The notes under the pieces: generated by a model | What the model was told of the DNA's origin: nothing | Seen by the model: only the letters and a program-made list of their open reading frames with translations | Database searches by the model: none | NCBI RefSeq assembly: GCF_008727795.1 | Contig: NZ_CP044222.1 | Location: forward strand, 930,001-994,000 | Source: Nitrincola iocasae | GTDB lineage: Bacteria > Pseudomonadota > Gammaproteobacteria > Pseudomonadales > Balneatricaceae | Direction: 5' to 3' | Length of the DNA stretch: 64,000 nucleotides | Translations under genes and position numbers: made by a program | In this document: positions 52,227 through 61,672 of the stretch, piece after piece | How positions within the stretch are numbered: position 1 is the stretch's first letter | How the letters are laid out: each line of letters begins with the position of its first letter

Positions 52227-52568
52227 ATGAGTGTTGTCGATGTGATTAAAGAGCAGATTGAATCCAATACAATTCTGCTTTATATGAAAGGTACCCCGCG
52301 CTTTCCTCAATGCGGCTTTTCATCCCGTGCTACTGAAGCGCTGATGGCTTGTGGTGAGCGTTTTGCATTTGTGAATATCCTTGAGCATCCGGACATTCGT
52401 GCTGAGCTGCCCAAATATGCAAACTGGCCAACGTTTCCGCAGTTGTGGATCAACGGTGAACTAGTGGGCGGCTGTGACATTATTTGCGAAATGGGTGCGA
52501 CCGGCGAGCTTGAAACTCTGGTTAAGGCCGCTGCTGCCGGCGCTGAAGAAGAGCAGCCCCAGGCTTGA
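52227..52568 (+). CDS. grxD: Monothiol glutaredoxin (Grx4 type)
   Basis: A 113-residue monothiol glutaredoxin with the CGFS active site (about residues 30-33, in FPQCGFSSRA), then WPTFPQLWINGELVGGCDI, the GSH-binding segment. Grx4-type proteins hold a bridging 2Fe-2S cluster with glutathione and deliver iron-sulfur clusters. Length is normal. It has its own hairpin terminator and is convergent with rnt, a neighbourhood also found in Pseudomonas. Confidence 0.96.
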   Translation: MSVVDVIKEQIESNTILLYMKGTPRFPQCGFSSRATEALMACGERFAFVNILEHPDIRAELPKYANWPTFPQLWINGELVGGCDIICEMGATGELETLVKAAAAGAEEEQPQA

Positions 52569-52578
52569 TTCTCTTAAC

Positions 52579-52604
52579 GGCAGCCGGACTTCAGTCCGGC
52601 TGCC
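52579..52604. terminator. Bidirectional terminator hairpin between grxD and rnt
   Basis: GGCAGCCGGACT (52579-52590), loop TC, AGTCCGGCTGCC (52593-52604): a perfect 12-bp stem placed between convergent stops. It lacks a long T-run. Confidence 0.75.
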
Positions 52605-52620
52605 GCCTTGCAACTCCGAA

Positions 52621-53265
52621 TCAACGGGTTTGCAGTACCAGATCCCACCCCCCCATATCTTTCCAGCGGTTTACAATCATACAGAACAGCTCGGCAGTTT
52701 TTTCAGTGTCATAAATGGCTGAATGCGCACTGCGATTATCAAAATCTATCCCGGCGACTTCACAGGCTTTAGCCAGTACGGTCTGTCCACAGGCAAGCCC
52801 TGCCAATGTCGCAGTATCGAAGGTTGAAAATGGATGGAAAGGATTGCGTTTGATGCCTTGGCGTTCCGTCGCGCAACTGACGAAATTATGATCGAAGGTG
52901 GCGTTATGTCCCACCAGGATGGCACGTTTGCATCCCTGAGCCTTAATCGCTTTGCGGATGGGTTTGAAAATATTTTCCAGCGCTTGTGCTTCACTAATCG
53001 CCTGCCGATCCGGATTCCAGGGATCAATACCGGTGAATGCCAGGGCTGACTGCTCCAGGTTAGCGCCCTCAAACGGAATGACATTGGCACTGTAGGTACG
53101 CTCCGGCATCAGATAGCCGTTCTCGTCCATGCTCAGCGTGACAGCGGCAATTTCAAGTAGCGCATCAGTACGGCAATTAAATCCTGCCGTTTCAACATCG
53201 ACGACGACGGGGAGGTAGCCTCGGAAACGATCGGCCATAAGAGTCTTGTCAACTGAGTGGGTCAA
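52621..53265 (-). CDS. rnt: Ribonuclease T
   Basis: A 214-residue DEDD-family 3'-5' exonuclease. Motifs: Exo I VVDVETAGF (about residues 16-24), Exo II VGHNATFDHNFV (about 117-128) and Exo III HSAIYDTEKTAELF (about 176-189). RNase T trims tRNA and stable RNA 3' ends. The length matches E. coli RNase T. It is divergent from motY, the same order as in Pseudomonas. Confidence 0.96.
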   Translation of the reverse strand: MTHSVDKTLMADRFRGYLPVVVDVETAGFNCRTDALLEIAAVTLSMDENGYLMPERTYSANVIPFEGANLEQSALAFTGIDPWNPDRQAISEAQALENIFKPIRKAIKAQGCKRAILVGHNATFDHNFVSCATERQGIKRNPFHPFSTFDTATLAGLACGQTVLAKACEVAGIDFDNRSAHSAIYDTEKTAELFCMIVNRWKDMGGWDLVLQTR

Positions 53266-53410
53266 GCCATATCCTTAATCTATGTAATGTTAATAGTGTG
53301 TTATTCTAGCAGTCGCGAGAGGCGGAGTGAAATGCAAGGTAAAGCCCTGGCGTATTCTGCCGATAATACAGAGAGTCTTCGTTACTGTCTTTTATAGGGT
53401 TGAAAGTTGT

Positions 53411-54262
53411 ATGCCTGGCCGAGCGCTATTGTTTCTGTTGTTGTGTTTGCCTTTTCAGGCCCTTCAGGCTGTGACATTTATGGCACCTGTCGATGCGGTA
53501 CAATGGGATATTGAGGCTTCTCCTTTTGTTTGTCGTTTGTCGCAGTCTATCCCGGCTTTCGGGGATGCGGTGTTTGAACAGGAGGCTGGAGAAGGTTTGC
53601 AGTTTTTGCTGCAGCCAGCACAGACTCAGCAACTTTCCGGGCGTGCACGACTGGTTGCTCAAGCGGCGCCTTGGTCACCGGGCCATGCTCCCCGGTTTAT
53701 CGGCGAAATGGACGTCAGTCAGGGACAGATTCAGGTGTTGGGTAAGCAAGCGACGCAGATGTTAGCCGCATTGCATGAAGGGCTGATGCCAACGTTCAGT
53801 GCTGATCGCTGGTTCGGTGCATCAGAAGCTGTGTCAGTTGGTATTATGTCGGTGAATTTTCATTCAGCCTATCAGGATTACCTGGGGTGTTTGACTGGGT
53901 TGCTGCCGGTTAATTATCGTCAAATAGCCCGAACCGCTGTACTCTTTCCTACGGCGGAGCATCAATTATCGGATGCGACTCGTGAGCGTCTGGATCTGAT
54001 TGCCCAATATGTATTGACCGATGATACTGTGCAACAGATCTTTGTTGATGGACATACCGATAACAATGGTCGACGCTTGTTGCTGCGTGATTTGTCCAAA
54101 CGCCGTGCTGAGGAAGTTACCCGTTATCTTGTCTCCCGCGGTGTCAGTGAAGATGCTATTATTACCCGCTTTCATGGGGACCGTTATCCGGTGGTCGCCA
54201 ACGATACCCCTGAAAATCGTACCCGTAACCGCCGTGTGACTATTCGCCTTGAAAAAGACTGA
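53411..54262 (+). CDS. motY: MotY-like flagellar protein (OmpA C-terminal domain)
   Basis: A 283-residue protein; I start at 53411 (MPGRALLFLLLCLPFQALQA) because it gives a clean signal peptide cut near residue 20. The longer frame from 53327 would add 28 residues. The N-terminal domain (VTFMAPVDAVQWDIEASPF) is typical of MotY. The C-terminal OmpA-like domain has FVDGHTDNNGRR and LSKRRAEEVTRYLVSRGV, which bind peptidoglycan. MotY forms the T-ring around the basal body in polar flagella. The rnt-motY-argG order supports it. Confidence 0.88.
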   Translation: MPGRALLFLLLCLPFQALQAVTFMAPVDAVQWDIEASPFVCRLSQSIPAFGDAVFEQEAGEGLQFLLQPAQTQQLSGRARLVAQAAPWSPGHAPRFIGEMDVSQGQIQVLGKQATQMLAALHEGLMPTFSADRWFGASEAVSVGIMSVNFHSAYQDYLGCLTGLLPVNYRQIARTAVLFPTAEHQLSDATRERLDLIAQYVLTDDTVQQIFVDGHTDNNGRRLLLRDLSKRRAEEVTRYLVSRGVSEDAIITRFHGDRYPVVANDTPENRTRNRRVTIRLEKD

Positions 54263-54389
54263 GCGTTTAAAGCGCATCTGTCCTGATTGACAGGCAAGCC
54301 CTGCGGCAATCTGTTATTATCGGGTTTTATCTATTAGTCGCCAGGCTCCGGTCAAGACAGCCGGAGTTGGTTAAATCGGGAGCATCAAT

Positions 54390-55607
54390 ATGTCCGACGT
54401 CAAGAAGGTTGTTCTGGCTTACTCCGGTGGTCTGGATACCTCTGTGATAGTGCGCTGGTTGCAAGATACCTACCAGTGCGAAGTAGTTACCTTTACCGCT
54501 GACCTGGGTCAGGGTGAAGAGGTTGAACCTGCGCGCAGCAAAGCGCAGGCGCTGGGTGTGAAAGAGATTTATATCGAAGATCTGCGCGAAGAGTTTGTGC
54601 GTGATTTCGTCTTCCCGATGTTCCGTGCCAATACTATTTATGAAGGCGAATACCTGCTGGGCACGTCTATAGCGCGTCCGTTGATTGCCAAGCGGTTGAT
54701 TGAAATTGCCAACGAAACCGGGGCCGATGCGATCTCCCACGGTGCTACGGGTAAGGGCAATGATCAGGTGCGTTTTGAGCTGGGTGCCTATGCCCTCAAG
54801 CCGGGTGTTAAAGTGATAGCACCCTGGCGTGAATGGGATCTGACCTCCCGTGAAACATTGATGAAATACTGCGAAGAGCGCAATATTCCGGTTGATTTCA
54901 GCAACAAGAAAAAGAAATCACCTTACTCCATGGACGCCAACTTGCTGCACATCTCTTATGAGGGTGGCATTCTTGAAGATCCTTGGGCTGAAGCTGAAGA
55001 AGATATGTGGCGCTGGAGCATCAATCCTGAAGCCGCGCCTGATCAGCCAACTTACCTTGAACTCACCTATGAAAAGGGTGATATCGTGGCTATCGATGGT
55101 GAGCGCATGAGTCCGGCAACCGTGCTGGAGACGCTGAATAAAATCGGCGGCGCCAACGGTATCGGTCGTCTGGATATTGTTGAAAACCGCTTTGTCGGTA
55201 TGAAGTCACGCGGTTGTTATGAAACACCGGGTGGCACCATCATGCTTAAAGCACATCGTGCTATCGAGTCCTTGACCCTGGATCGTGAAGCGGCGCATCT
55301 GAAAGATGAACTGATGCCGCGCTATGCCAAAGTTATCTATAACGGCTTCTGGTGGTCAGAAGAGCGTAAGATGCTGCAGGAAATGATCGATTACTCCCAG
55401 CGTCATGTAAATGGTGATGTACGACTGAAACTCTATAAAGGCAGTGTCAGCGTTGTCGGTCGTCGTTCACCTGACAGTCTGTTTGATGAAAGTATTGCTA
55501 CTTTTGAAGATGATGCCGGTTCCTATGATCAGAAAGATGCAGAAGGCTTTATCAAGCTGAATGCTTTGCGTATGCGAATTGCTGCCAGTAAAGGCAGAAA
55601 ATTCTGA
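54390..55607 (+). CDS. argG: Argininosuccinate synthase
   Basis: A 405-residue ATP-pyrophosphatase-type enzyme. It starts with the ATP loop LAYSGGLDTSVI (about residues 9-20); the citrulline/aspartate segments GATGKGNDQVRFEL and SMDANLLHISYEGG are intact. It joins citrulline and aspartate, following ArgF. A strong hairpin follows at once. Size matches the type I family. Confidence 0.97.
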   Translation: MSDVKKVVLAYSGGLDTSVIVRWLQDTYQCEVVTFTADLGQGEEVEPARSKAQALGVKEIYIEDLREEFVRDFVFPMFRANTIYEGEYLLGTSIARPLIAKRLIEIANETGADAISHGATGKGNDQVRFELGAYALKPGVKVIAPWREWDLTSRETLMKYCEERNIPVDFSNKKKKSPYSMDANLLHISYEGGILEDPWAEAEEDMWRWSINPEAAPDQPTYLELTYEKGDIVAIDGERMSPATVLETLNKIGGANGIGRLDIVENRFVGMKSRGCYETPGGTIMLKAHRAIESLTLDREAAHLKDELMPRYAKVIYNGFWWSEERKMLQEMIDYSQRHVNGDVRLKLYKGSVSVVGRRSPDSLFDESIATFEDDAGSYDQKDAEGFIKLNALRMRIAASKGRKF

Positions 55608-55624
55608 TTTGCTATCAGCATCAG

Positions 55625-55664
55625 GCACCAACCAGGGGTTGTGAATATACTCCCTGGTTGGTGC
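55625..55664 (+). terminator. Hairpin terminator after argG
   Basis: GCACCAACCAGGG (55625-55637) pairs perfectly with CCCTGGTTGGTGC (55652-55664) over a 14-base loop: a 13-bp stem, 17 bp after the argG stop. No T-run follows, so release may need Rho. Confidence 0.65.
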
Positions 55665-55810
55665 TAACCCGCGCTAGTTTGCTGCAATCCTGTCTGAGAA
55701 CCCTTACCGTAAGCATGTTTATACCTTGCTACTTCGCAGAAATGGCCAAGTAGTGGTAATTAGGCCAATTTTCATGCTACTTTTCAGATAGTTATTAAGA
55801 AATCTGGGCC

Positions 55811-57385
55811 ATGGCAGCACTTTTCTCTGATCAGACAGTACTTATTGTTGAAAAAAATCTGGAAGAGCTGGAGCAGCTTAGGCAGATTTTGACCACTATG
55901 GGCTTTCGTAAAATCGAAGTAGCTTCATCGGTCAATATGGCAACCAGTCTGCTGAGTGAGGTGCAGGTTGATTTGTGCATGCTGGTGTACGACCTGGGCC
56001 GGGATGAAAAAAACGGCTTGCAGGTTCTTCAGGAGCTCAAAGCGGCCGGACGACCCAGCTATTCCACTTGCTTTTTGTTGGTGGTTGATCCGCAAAAGCT
56101 CAGTCTGCTAATGGGGTCTCCTGAGCTATCTGCCGATGGCTATCTGGCAAAGCCCTATGATCAGCTTAAGCTGAGAGCGCAGTTGGAAAAGCAGTTGCGT
56201 ATCAAACGCTGTATTGCGCGTGTTGAAGCTTTTCGAGATCAGCGCAAATGGGACCAGGCCCTGGAAGAGTGCGAGAAGTTGCAGAAGCAGTTTCCGGCAT
56301 TGGGTGTGCTGATTTTTCGTATCAAAGGGCTGATCTATCTGGAACAGCAGCAGTATAAAAAGGCCTTGTCAGTATTTGAACGCATCCGCCAGGCGCATGA
56401 TAAGCCCTGGGTGCGGGTCGCACTTGGGTTAGTGGCTTATGATATGGCGGACTATCAGCGGGCCCGGGTTGAAATGACACAGGTTATAGAAGCGCAACAG
56501 GTATGTCAGGAGGCTTTTCTGGTCATGGCGCGTATCCACTGGCTCCGGGGTGAGCGTAGTCAGTGTGTGACGCTGTTGCGAAAATCAGTGATGTTGCAAC
56601 CCTCAGTATCAGTGCTGCAGGGGGAGTTGGGTAATCGGGCAGGCTTTGCTGAAGAGTTGAATGTGGCTGCTGATGGTTTTCGCCAGGCGGTACTGCATGC
56701 TCGTCATACTGCCATGCAGAATCCGGAATATTATTTTGGTCTGGTACGGGTGATACAGCAGCAGATAGCCGACAAGCCGGACCGAACAGTTGAGTTTATT
56801 GCAGAAGCTATTCGGGTACTGGAGTCGGTGGTACACGATTGCCTGGGAGATCCACAGATACGCTTTCGGGCGCGTCTTATTGCAGCGGATATATACCGGC
56901 AGAATGGTGAACATCAGAATGCTGACTTTGCGGCAGGGGATGCACTGGCTCAATTTCGCAAGATTCCCTTGGCAGCACAGTTAAGTGTGGCAGACCTGTT
57001 GGCTGATGGTCTGGAGTCTACCCGTTTCGCCAGTCAGGCGGCTGAGTTGAAGCAAGAGGTGTCACGCTCCATGTCGACGGTCGAGTGGGGTAAAAGTAAC
57101 CTTAAGGGCATGCTGTCGTTTCGACAAAAAGCGCTGGTTGAAGCGTTTGAGTCTTTCGAATCGGCTTGGCTTGCTGATCCAGGGAATCCTGGTGTTGGAC
57201 TGAATCTGCTGCAGACAGGTATTGAAACTCTGCGCAAGGATATGAGTCAGTTGACAGTGCTGAAACGCTGTGCCGAAATAGCCATAGAGCTGCAGTATGG
57301 TGCGCTAAGTAACAAACAGCAGCAACGTTATCAGCGTTTGAGTGAACGTTTCAGCGACCTGATCAGGGATGCAGAGATTGCATAA
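55811..57385 (+). CDS. Receiver-domain protein with TPR-like helical repeats
   Basis: A 524-residue cytoplasmic protein. Residues about 8-130 form a CheY-like receiver (TVLIVEKNLEELEQLRQIL, CMLVYDLGRDEKNGLQVL, GYLAKPYDQLKLRAQLEKQL). The phosphoacceptor Asp (YDLG) and the Lys (AKP) are kept, but the usual Asp-Asp pair after beta-1 is replaced by Glu-Lys. Residues about 145-500 are helical and TPR-like (RIKGLIYLEQQQYKKALSVFE, LGLVAYDMADYQRARVEM). No output enzyme or DNA-binding domain. A relative exists in Pseudomonas (remembered). It probably acts by protein contacts; partner unknown. Confidence 0.8.
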   Translation: MAALFSDQTVLIVEKNLEELEQLRQILTTMGFRKIEVASSVNMATSLLSEVQVDLCMLVYDLGRDEKNGLQVLQELKAAGRPSYSTCFLLVVDPQKLSLLMGSPELSADGYLAKPYDQLKLRAQLEKQLRIKRCIARVEAFRDQRKWDQALEECEKLQKQFPALGVLIFRIKGLIYLEQQQYKKALSVFERIRQAHDKPWVRVALGLVAYDMADYQRARVEMTQVIEAQQVCQEAFLVMARIHWLRGERSQCVTLLRKSVMLQPSVSVLQGELGNRAGFAEELNVAADGFRQAVLHARHTAMQNPEYYFGLVRVIQQQIADKPDRTVEFIAEAIRVLESVVHDCLGDPQIRFRARLIAADIYRQNGEHQNADFAAGDALAQFRKIPLAAQLSVADLLADGLESTRFASQAAELKQEVSRSMSTVEWGKSNLKGMLSFRQKALVEAFESFESAWLADPGNPGVGLNLLQTGIETLRKDMSQLTVLKRCAEIAIELQYGALSNKQQQRYQRLSERFSDLIRDAEIA

Positions 57386-57432
57386 CCTGAAGCAGGTGGC
57401 TAAAATTCCGCGTTTCTTTGGTTCGGGAATCT

Positions 57433-58470
57433 ATGAAGTCTCATAAAATTCTACAGGCCCCCATCCCTATGCGTTGGGTAGGCCCCCTGAAAATCACCGG
57501 CCAGACTCTGGATGAAAAAATCAGTGTGCCGCTGGCAACTTATGAAACCCCTCTGTGGCATTCAGTGGGTCGTGGTGCGCGTGTCTCTGTACTGACCGAC
57601 GGCATCCTCACTACAGTGATAGATGAGCGTATGACCCGCTCAATTCTGTTGGAAGCTGATAATGCCATGGTTGCACATCAGGCGTTGCAATCGATATTGC
57701 AGCGCAAAGCAGACATGAATCAGGTGGTTGCCACTACCAGTCGTTTTGCCCAGTTGATTGATATGCACAGTCAGATAGTCGGCAATCTCATCTACCTGCG
57801 GCTTGAATTCACTACCGGTGATGCTTCAGGTCACAATATGGTCACAAATGCGGCTGACAAGCTGATTCCCTGGATTTTGCATCACTACCCGCAGCTACGT
57901 TACTCATCGATTTCTGCTAATTATTGTTCTGATAAAAAAGCCACGGCCGTGAACGGTATTCTGGGTCGGGGCAAATATGTGGTCAGCGAAATACTCATCT
58001 CAAGAGATTTGTGTGAGCGTAAACTCAATACCACCCCGGAAAAAGTGGTTGAGTTAAATGTGCGTAAAAATCTGATTGGAACGTTGATAGCCGGTGGGCT
58101 ACGCAGTGCCAATGCGCACTATGCCAACATGCTGCTAGGTTTTTATCTGGCGACCGGGCAAGATGCCGCTAATATTATTGAAGGGTCTCAGGGTGTGGTG
58201 CATGCCGAGGTTAGAGATGATGCATTGTATTTTTCCTGTACCTTGCCGAATTTGATCGTTGGCAGCGTCGGTAACGGCAAAGGCATAGACTTTGTCGAGG
58301 AGAATCTGCATAAACTGGGTTGCCGTGAAGACCGTGTGCCGGGTGAAAATGCACGCCGTCTGGCCGCTATTTGCGCCGCAACAGTGCTTTGTGGTGAGCT
58401 GTCGCTGCTGAGTGCCCAGACCAATCCGGGAGAGTTGATGGAAGCACACATCCGGCTGGAACGCCCATGA
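57433..58470 (+). CDS. mvaA: Hydroxymethylglutaryl-CoA reductase
   Basis: A 345-residue HMG-CoA reductase starting at the ATG at 57433, not the upstream TTG. Catalytic features: Glu in ATYETPLWHSVGRGARVS (about residue 36-53), Lys in NYCSDKKATAVNG (about 162-174), Asp in GQDAANIIEGSQ, and the dinucleotide/substrate motif GDASGHNMVTN. The pattern is that of class I enzymes, without their membrane anchor. It makes mevalonate. First gene of the mevalonate operon; its stop overlaps fni (ATGA). Confidence 0.93.
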   Translation: MKSHKILQAPIPMRWVGPLKITGQTLDEKISVPLATYETPLWHSVGRGARVSVLTDGILTTVIDERMTRSILLEADNAMVAHQALQSILQRKADMNQVVATTSRFAQLIDMHSQIVGNLIYLRLEFTTGDASGHNMVTNAADKLIPWILHHYPQLRYSSISANYCSDKKATAVNGILGRGKYVVSEILISRDLCERKLNTTPEKVVELNVRKNLIGTLIAGGLRSANAHYANMLLGFYLATGQDAANIIEGSQGVVHAEVRDDALYFSCTLPNLIVGSVGNGKGIDFVEENLHKLGCREDRVPGENARRLAAICAATVLCGELSLLSAQTNPGELMEAHIRLERP

Positions 58471-59498
58471 GCGACCAGACCAATACCCGTAAAATTGAAC
58501 ATATCCGGGCAATAGAGCAGGACGCGCTAACCGATCGTCAGGGTAACTGGTTTGACCGCATAAGACTGACTCACCGTGCTTTACCCGAGTTGTCCCTGAT
58601 TCAAATCGATCCCAGCTGTCGTTTTCTGAACAAAACGCTGAGTTTTCCCTTGCTGATCTCCTCCATGACCGGGGGTGATCACGAATTGGTTCGTTGTATT
58701 AACCAGAATTTGGCTGAGGCCGCCGAGCGTTGCCAGGTGGCTATGGGAGTCGGTTCGCAGCGGGTGATGTTCAGTTCCCCGGAAGCTCGGGAGAGTTTTG
58801 CACTGCGCCGCTATGCACCCACCACGGTACTGATTGCTAATATTGGGGCTGTACAGCTCAATTACGGTATGACCAATACCCAGATACAGCAAGCGATTGA
58901 CGTGCTGCAAGCGGATGCGCTGTTCCTGCATCTGAATCCTTTGCAGGAAGCGGTGCAGCCTGAAGGAGATACCAATTTTACCGGTCTGACCGAGTCTATT
59001 GGCCGGTTACAGTCGTATTTACAGGTACCCATTATTCTGAAAGAAGTGGGGGCAGGTCTGTCTCCGGCTGATATTCAGGCAGGGCTGGAACAAAATATTC
59101 GTTTTTTTGATCTGGCTGGTTCCGGGGGGACCTCCTGGAGCCGCATAGAGCATCACCGCCGTCTGGATCAGGGAGCCGATATTGGTCTCAAGTTTCAGGA
59201 CTGGGGATTGCCGACGCCGCTGGCATTGCGCCAGGCCGAACCCTTTCTGGATAGCGCAACATTGATTGCCAGCGGTGGTATCAGAGATGGGATTGATATG
59301 GCGAAATCTGTTATACTCGGCGCCTCGCTTTGCGGGGTGGCAGCGCCCCTGTTACAGCCTGCGATGGAATCGGCCGATGCCGTCGTCGCAGCTATTGAAA
59401 AATTGCGCCGTGAATTTGTTACAGCGATGTTTCTGCTCGGTATTCCAAATACTGCTGCACTGTTCAGGAACAAAGCGCTTATTGTCGAAGAGCGTTAA
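58467..59498 (+). CDS. fni: Type 2 isopentenyl-diphosphate delta-isomerase (FMN-dependent)
   Basis: A 343-residue TIM-barrel flavoprotein. FMN and substrate motifs: ISSMTGGDHELV (about residues 65-76), VGVGSQRVMF, LKEVGAGLSPADI, DLAGSGGTSWSRIEHHR and SGGIRDGIDMAKSVILGA. It interconverts IPP and DMAPP, and is not related to E. coli Idi. Second in the mevalonate operon, overlapping mvaA by four bases, at the same place as in the Paracoccus zeaxanthinifaciens operon (remembered). Confidence 0.94.
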   Translation: MSDQTNTRKIEHIRAIEQDALTDRQGNWFDRIRLTHRALPELSLIQIDPSCRFLNKTLSFPLLISSMTGGDHELVRCINQNLAEAAERCQVAMGVGSQRVMFSSPEARESFALRRYAPTTVLIANIGAVQLNYGMTNTQIQQAIDVLQADALFLHLNPLQEAVQPEGDTNFTGLTESIGRLQSYLQVPIILKEVGAGLSPADIQAGLEQNIRFFDLAGSGGTSWSRIEHHRRLDQGADIGLKFQDWGLPTPLALRQAEPFLDSATLIASGGIRDGIDMAKSVILGASLCGVAAPLLQPAMESADAVVAAIEKLRREFVTAMFLLGIPNTAALFRNKALIVEER

Positions 59499-59513
59499 GG
59501 AACGAAGCCGACT

Positions 59514-60680
59514 ATGTCAGTAGGTATAGACGAAATCAGTTTTTATACGTCCAGCTATTTTCTGGATTTGAGGGCGTTGGCTGAAAAACAGCAGACTGAT
59601 CCTGAGAAGTACTATGCCGGAATCGGTCAGGAAAAGATGGGCATGGCCGCGCCAGATGAAGATATTGTCACCATGGCGGCCAATGCTGCCCTGCCCATTA
59701 TCGAGCGGGTTGGAGCAGACGCGGTGGACACCATCCTGTTTGCCACTGAAACCGCTATAGATCAATCGAAATCGGCTGGCGTTTATGTGCACCGTTTACT
59801 CGGTATGCAGGCTAACTGCCGTGTAGTTGAGCTGAAACAGGCTTGCTACAGTGCCACCGCCGCCTTGCAGATGGCCTGTGCCCTGGTTGCACGTCGACCG
59901 CAAAGCAAGGTGTTGGTTATCGCCTCGGACATTGCCCGTTATGACCTGAATACACCTGGTGAAGCCACTCAAGGTTGTGGCGCGGTTGCCATGTTGATCA
60001 CCCAGAGTCCGCGGATTCTCAGTGTGTCTGCGGATGTGGGCAATTATACCGATGACGTGATGGACTTCTGGCGACCGAACTATCGCACTACTGCACTGGT
60101 TGATGGTAAATATTCCACCAAGATCTATCTGCGGGCGCTGAAGAAAACCTGGGAAAATTTCACTGCGGTCAGTCCACTGCAATTTAATGATTTCAGCTAT
60201 TTTTGTTATCATTTGCCCTTCAGTCGTATGGCTCAGAAAGCCCATCAGCATCTGGCCAAACTGAATCACTGTGCGCTAACAGCGGAAGAGATTGAGCTGC
60301 AGATAGCGGATACCCTGCGTTACAATCAGGCCATAGGTAACAGCTATACAGCGTCTATCTATATCGGTTTGTGTTCATTGCTGGATAATCTTCAGGATGA
60401 CCTCAGTGGTAAAAACATTGCCTTTTTCAGCTATGGCTCTGGCTGTGTGGCCGAGTTTTTTGCCGGCCAGATTCAACCCGGTTATCAGGCATATCTGCAT
60501 ACCTCGCGGCATCAGGCGATGCTGGCGCAGCGCCAGGAAGTTGATTACGACGAGTACCTGTCACTGTATCACTATGCTGATCCTCAGCAGGGTGAAAGCG
60601 TGGAAATGCCTCACTCCACCAAAGGGCAGTTCCGGCTTGCTGCTATCACGCAGCATAAGCGTGAATATATTCCCTGCTAA
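59514..60680 (+). CDS. mvaS: Hydroxymethylglutaryl-CoA synthase
   Basis: A 388-residue HMG-CoA synthase of the thiolase fold. The catalytic triad is visible: Glu in ATETAIDQSKSAG (about residue 82), the nucleophile Cys in ELKQACYSATAALQ (about 113), and His in FCYHLPFSRMAQKAH (about 236). It condenses acetyl-CoA with acetoacetyl-CoA. Since it feeds mvaA, these two give mevalonate. The stop overlaps the mvk start (TAATG). Confidence 0.95.
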   Translation: MSVGIDEISFYTSSYFLDLRALAEKQQTDPEKYYAGIGQEKMGMAAPDEDIVTMAANAALPIIERVGADAVDTILFATETAIDQSKSAGVYVHRLLGMQANCRVVELKQACYSATAALQMACALVARRPQSKVLVIASDIARYDLNTPGEATQGCGAVAMLITQSPRILSVSADVGNYTDDVMDFWRPNYRTTALVDGKYSTKIYLRALKKTWENFTAVSPLQFNDFSYFCYHLPFSRMAQKAHQHLAKLNHCALTAEEIELQIADTLRYNQAIGNSYTASIYIGLCSLLDNLQDDLSGKNIAFFSYGSGCVAEFFAGQIQPGYQAYLHTSRHQAMLAQRQEVDYDEYLSLYHYADPQQGESVEMPHSTKGQFRLAAITQHKREYIPC

Positions 60681-61672
60681 TGCGTGCCGCCTCAGCACCC
60701 GGTAAAATTATTCTTACAGGAGAACATGCCGTGGTGCATGGCGTGCCAGCCACTGCCATGGCGGTTAAACGCCATATCCGTGCGTTGCTGCTTGAAGACG
60801 ATAGCGGTGTACTGCGTTGGAAGGATCCTTTCAGCGGTCGGCAAATCAGCTATACCCACGCACAACTCCAGCAACGGTCCGAACTATTGGCGTTGCGTTA
60901 TGACGCCTGGCAACAAGGTCATCTGGCTATTCATGAGATTCTGCCGTCACCAACGGATTTGCTGGTGTATAGCGTTGCTCAAGCCTTGCAGGGCACAGAT
61001 TTACCTGGTGGTGATCTGACCTGGCGTTCCGATTTACCGGTTGGATCGGGCATGGGTTCGTCGGCGGCCTTTATTGCCGTACTCCTTCGCTTATTTTCCC
61101 CTGAGGTGTTGTCTGCTGAAGCCCTGATGCATCAGGTGCATTTCTGTGAGCGTTTACAGCATGGTAAAGGCAGTTATATTGATGCGGCCGCTGTCAGCTT
61201 GGGCGGCTGTGTAGCCGTTCAGGGTAAGAACCTGACCTCTTTGGCATCCCCGGCATTGGCTGAAGACTGGTACTGGATATTCACCGGGGTACCCTTGTCG
61301 AGTACGGGAGAATGTGTCGACAGGGTTCGACAGCAATTCAGTCACTCGGAGATCTGGCAGGCGTTTGCAGCTATAGCCCGGCAATGGCACACAGCGACAG
61401 TTACTGAGCGCTCTGAACTGGTACGCGAAAATCACCGCTTGTTATGTCGGCTGGGCGTAGTGCCTCGGGCAGTACAAGCGTTGATCCAGCAGATTGAAAG
61501 GCTTGGCGGGGCTGCTAAAATTTCCGGTGCTGGCAGTATTCATGGAGAGGCTGCCGGGTTGGTATTGGTCTGGTTGCCGGGGCTGAATCCAGCCGCATTA
61601 AATTTGCCAGAGCCGATGCACTGGGGTGTACTGGAAGAGGAGGTGCAGGGTGCCGTCAGTTTCCGCCTTTAA
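60680..61672 (+). CDS. mvk: Mevalonate kinase
   Basis: A 330-residue GHMP kinase. Motif 1 SAPGKIILTGEHAVVHG keeps the phosphate-binding Lys; motif 2 is DLPVGSGMGSSAAF (about residues 115-128); the catalytic-Asp region is KGSYIDAAAVSLGG; motif 3 is AAKISGAGSIHGEAAG. The last motif and LSSTGECVDRVRQ match the Paracoccus zeaxanthinifaciens mevalonate kinase as I recall it. It makes 5-phosphomevalonate. It overlaps pmk by 23 bp. Confidence 0.9.
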   Translation: MRAASAPGKIILTGEHAVVHGVPATAMAVKRHIRALLLEDDSGVLRWKDPFSGRQISYTHAQLQQRSELLALRYDAWQQGHLAIHEILPSPTDLLVYSVAQALQGTDLPGGDLTWRSDLPVGSGMGSSAAFIAVLLRLFSPEVLSAEALMHQVHFCERLQHGKGSYIDAAAVSLGGCVAVQGKNLTSLASPALAEDWYWIFTGVPLSSTGECVDRVRQQFSHSEIWQAFAAIARQWHTATVTERSELVRENHRLLCRLGVVPRAVQALIQQIERLGGAAKISGAGSIHGEAAGLVLVWLPGLNPAALNLPEPMHWGVLEEEVQGAVSFRL

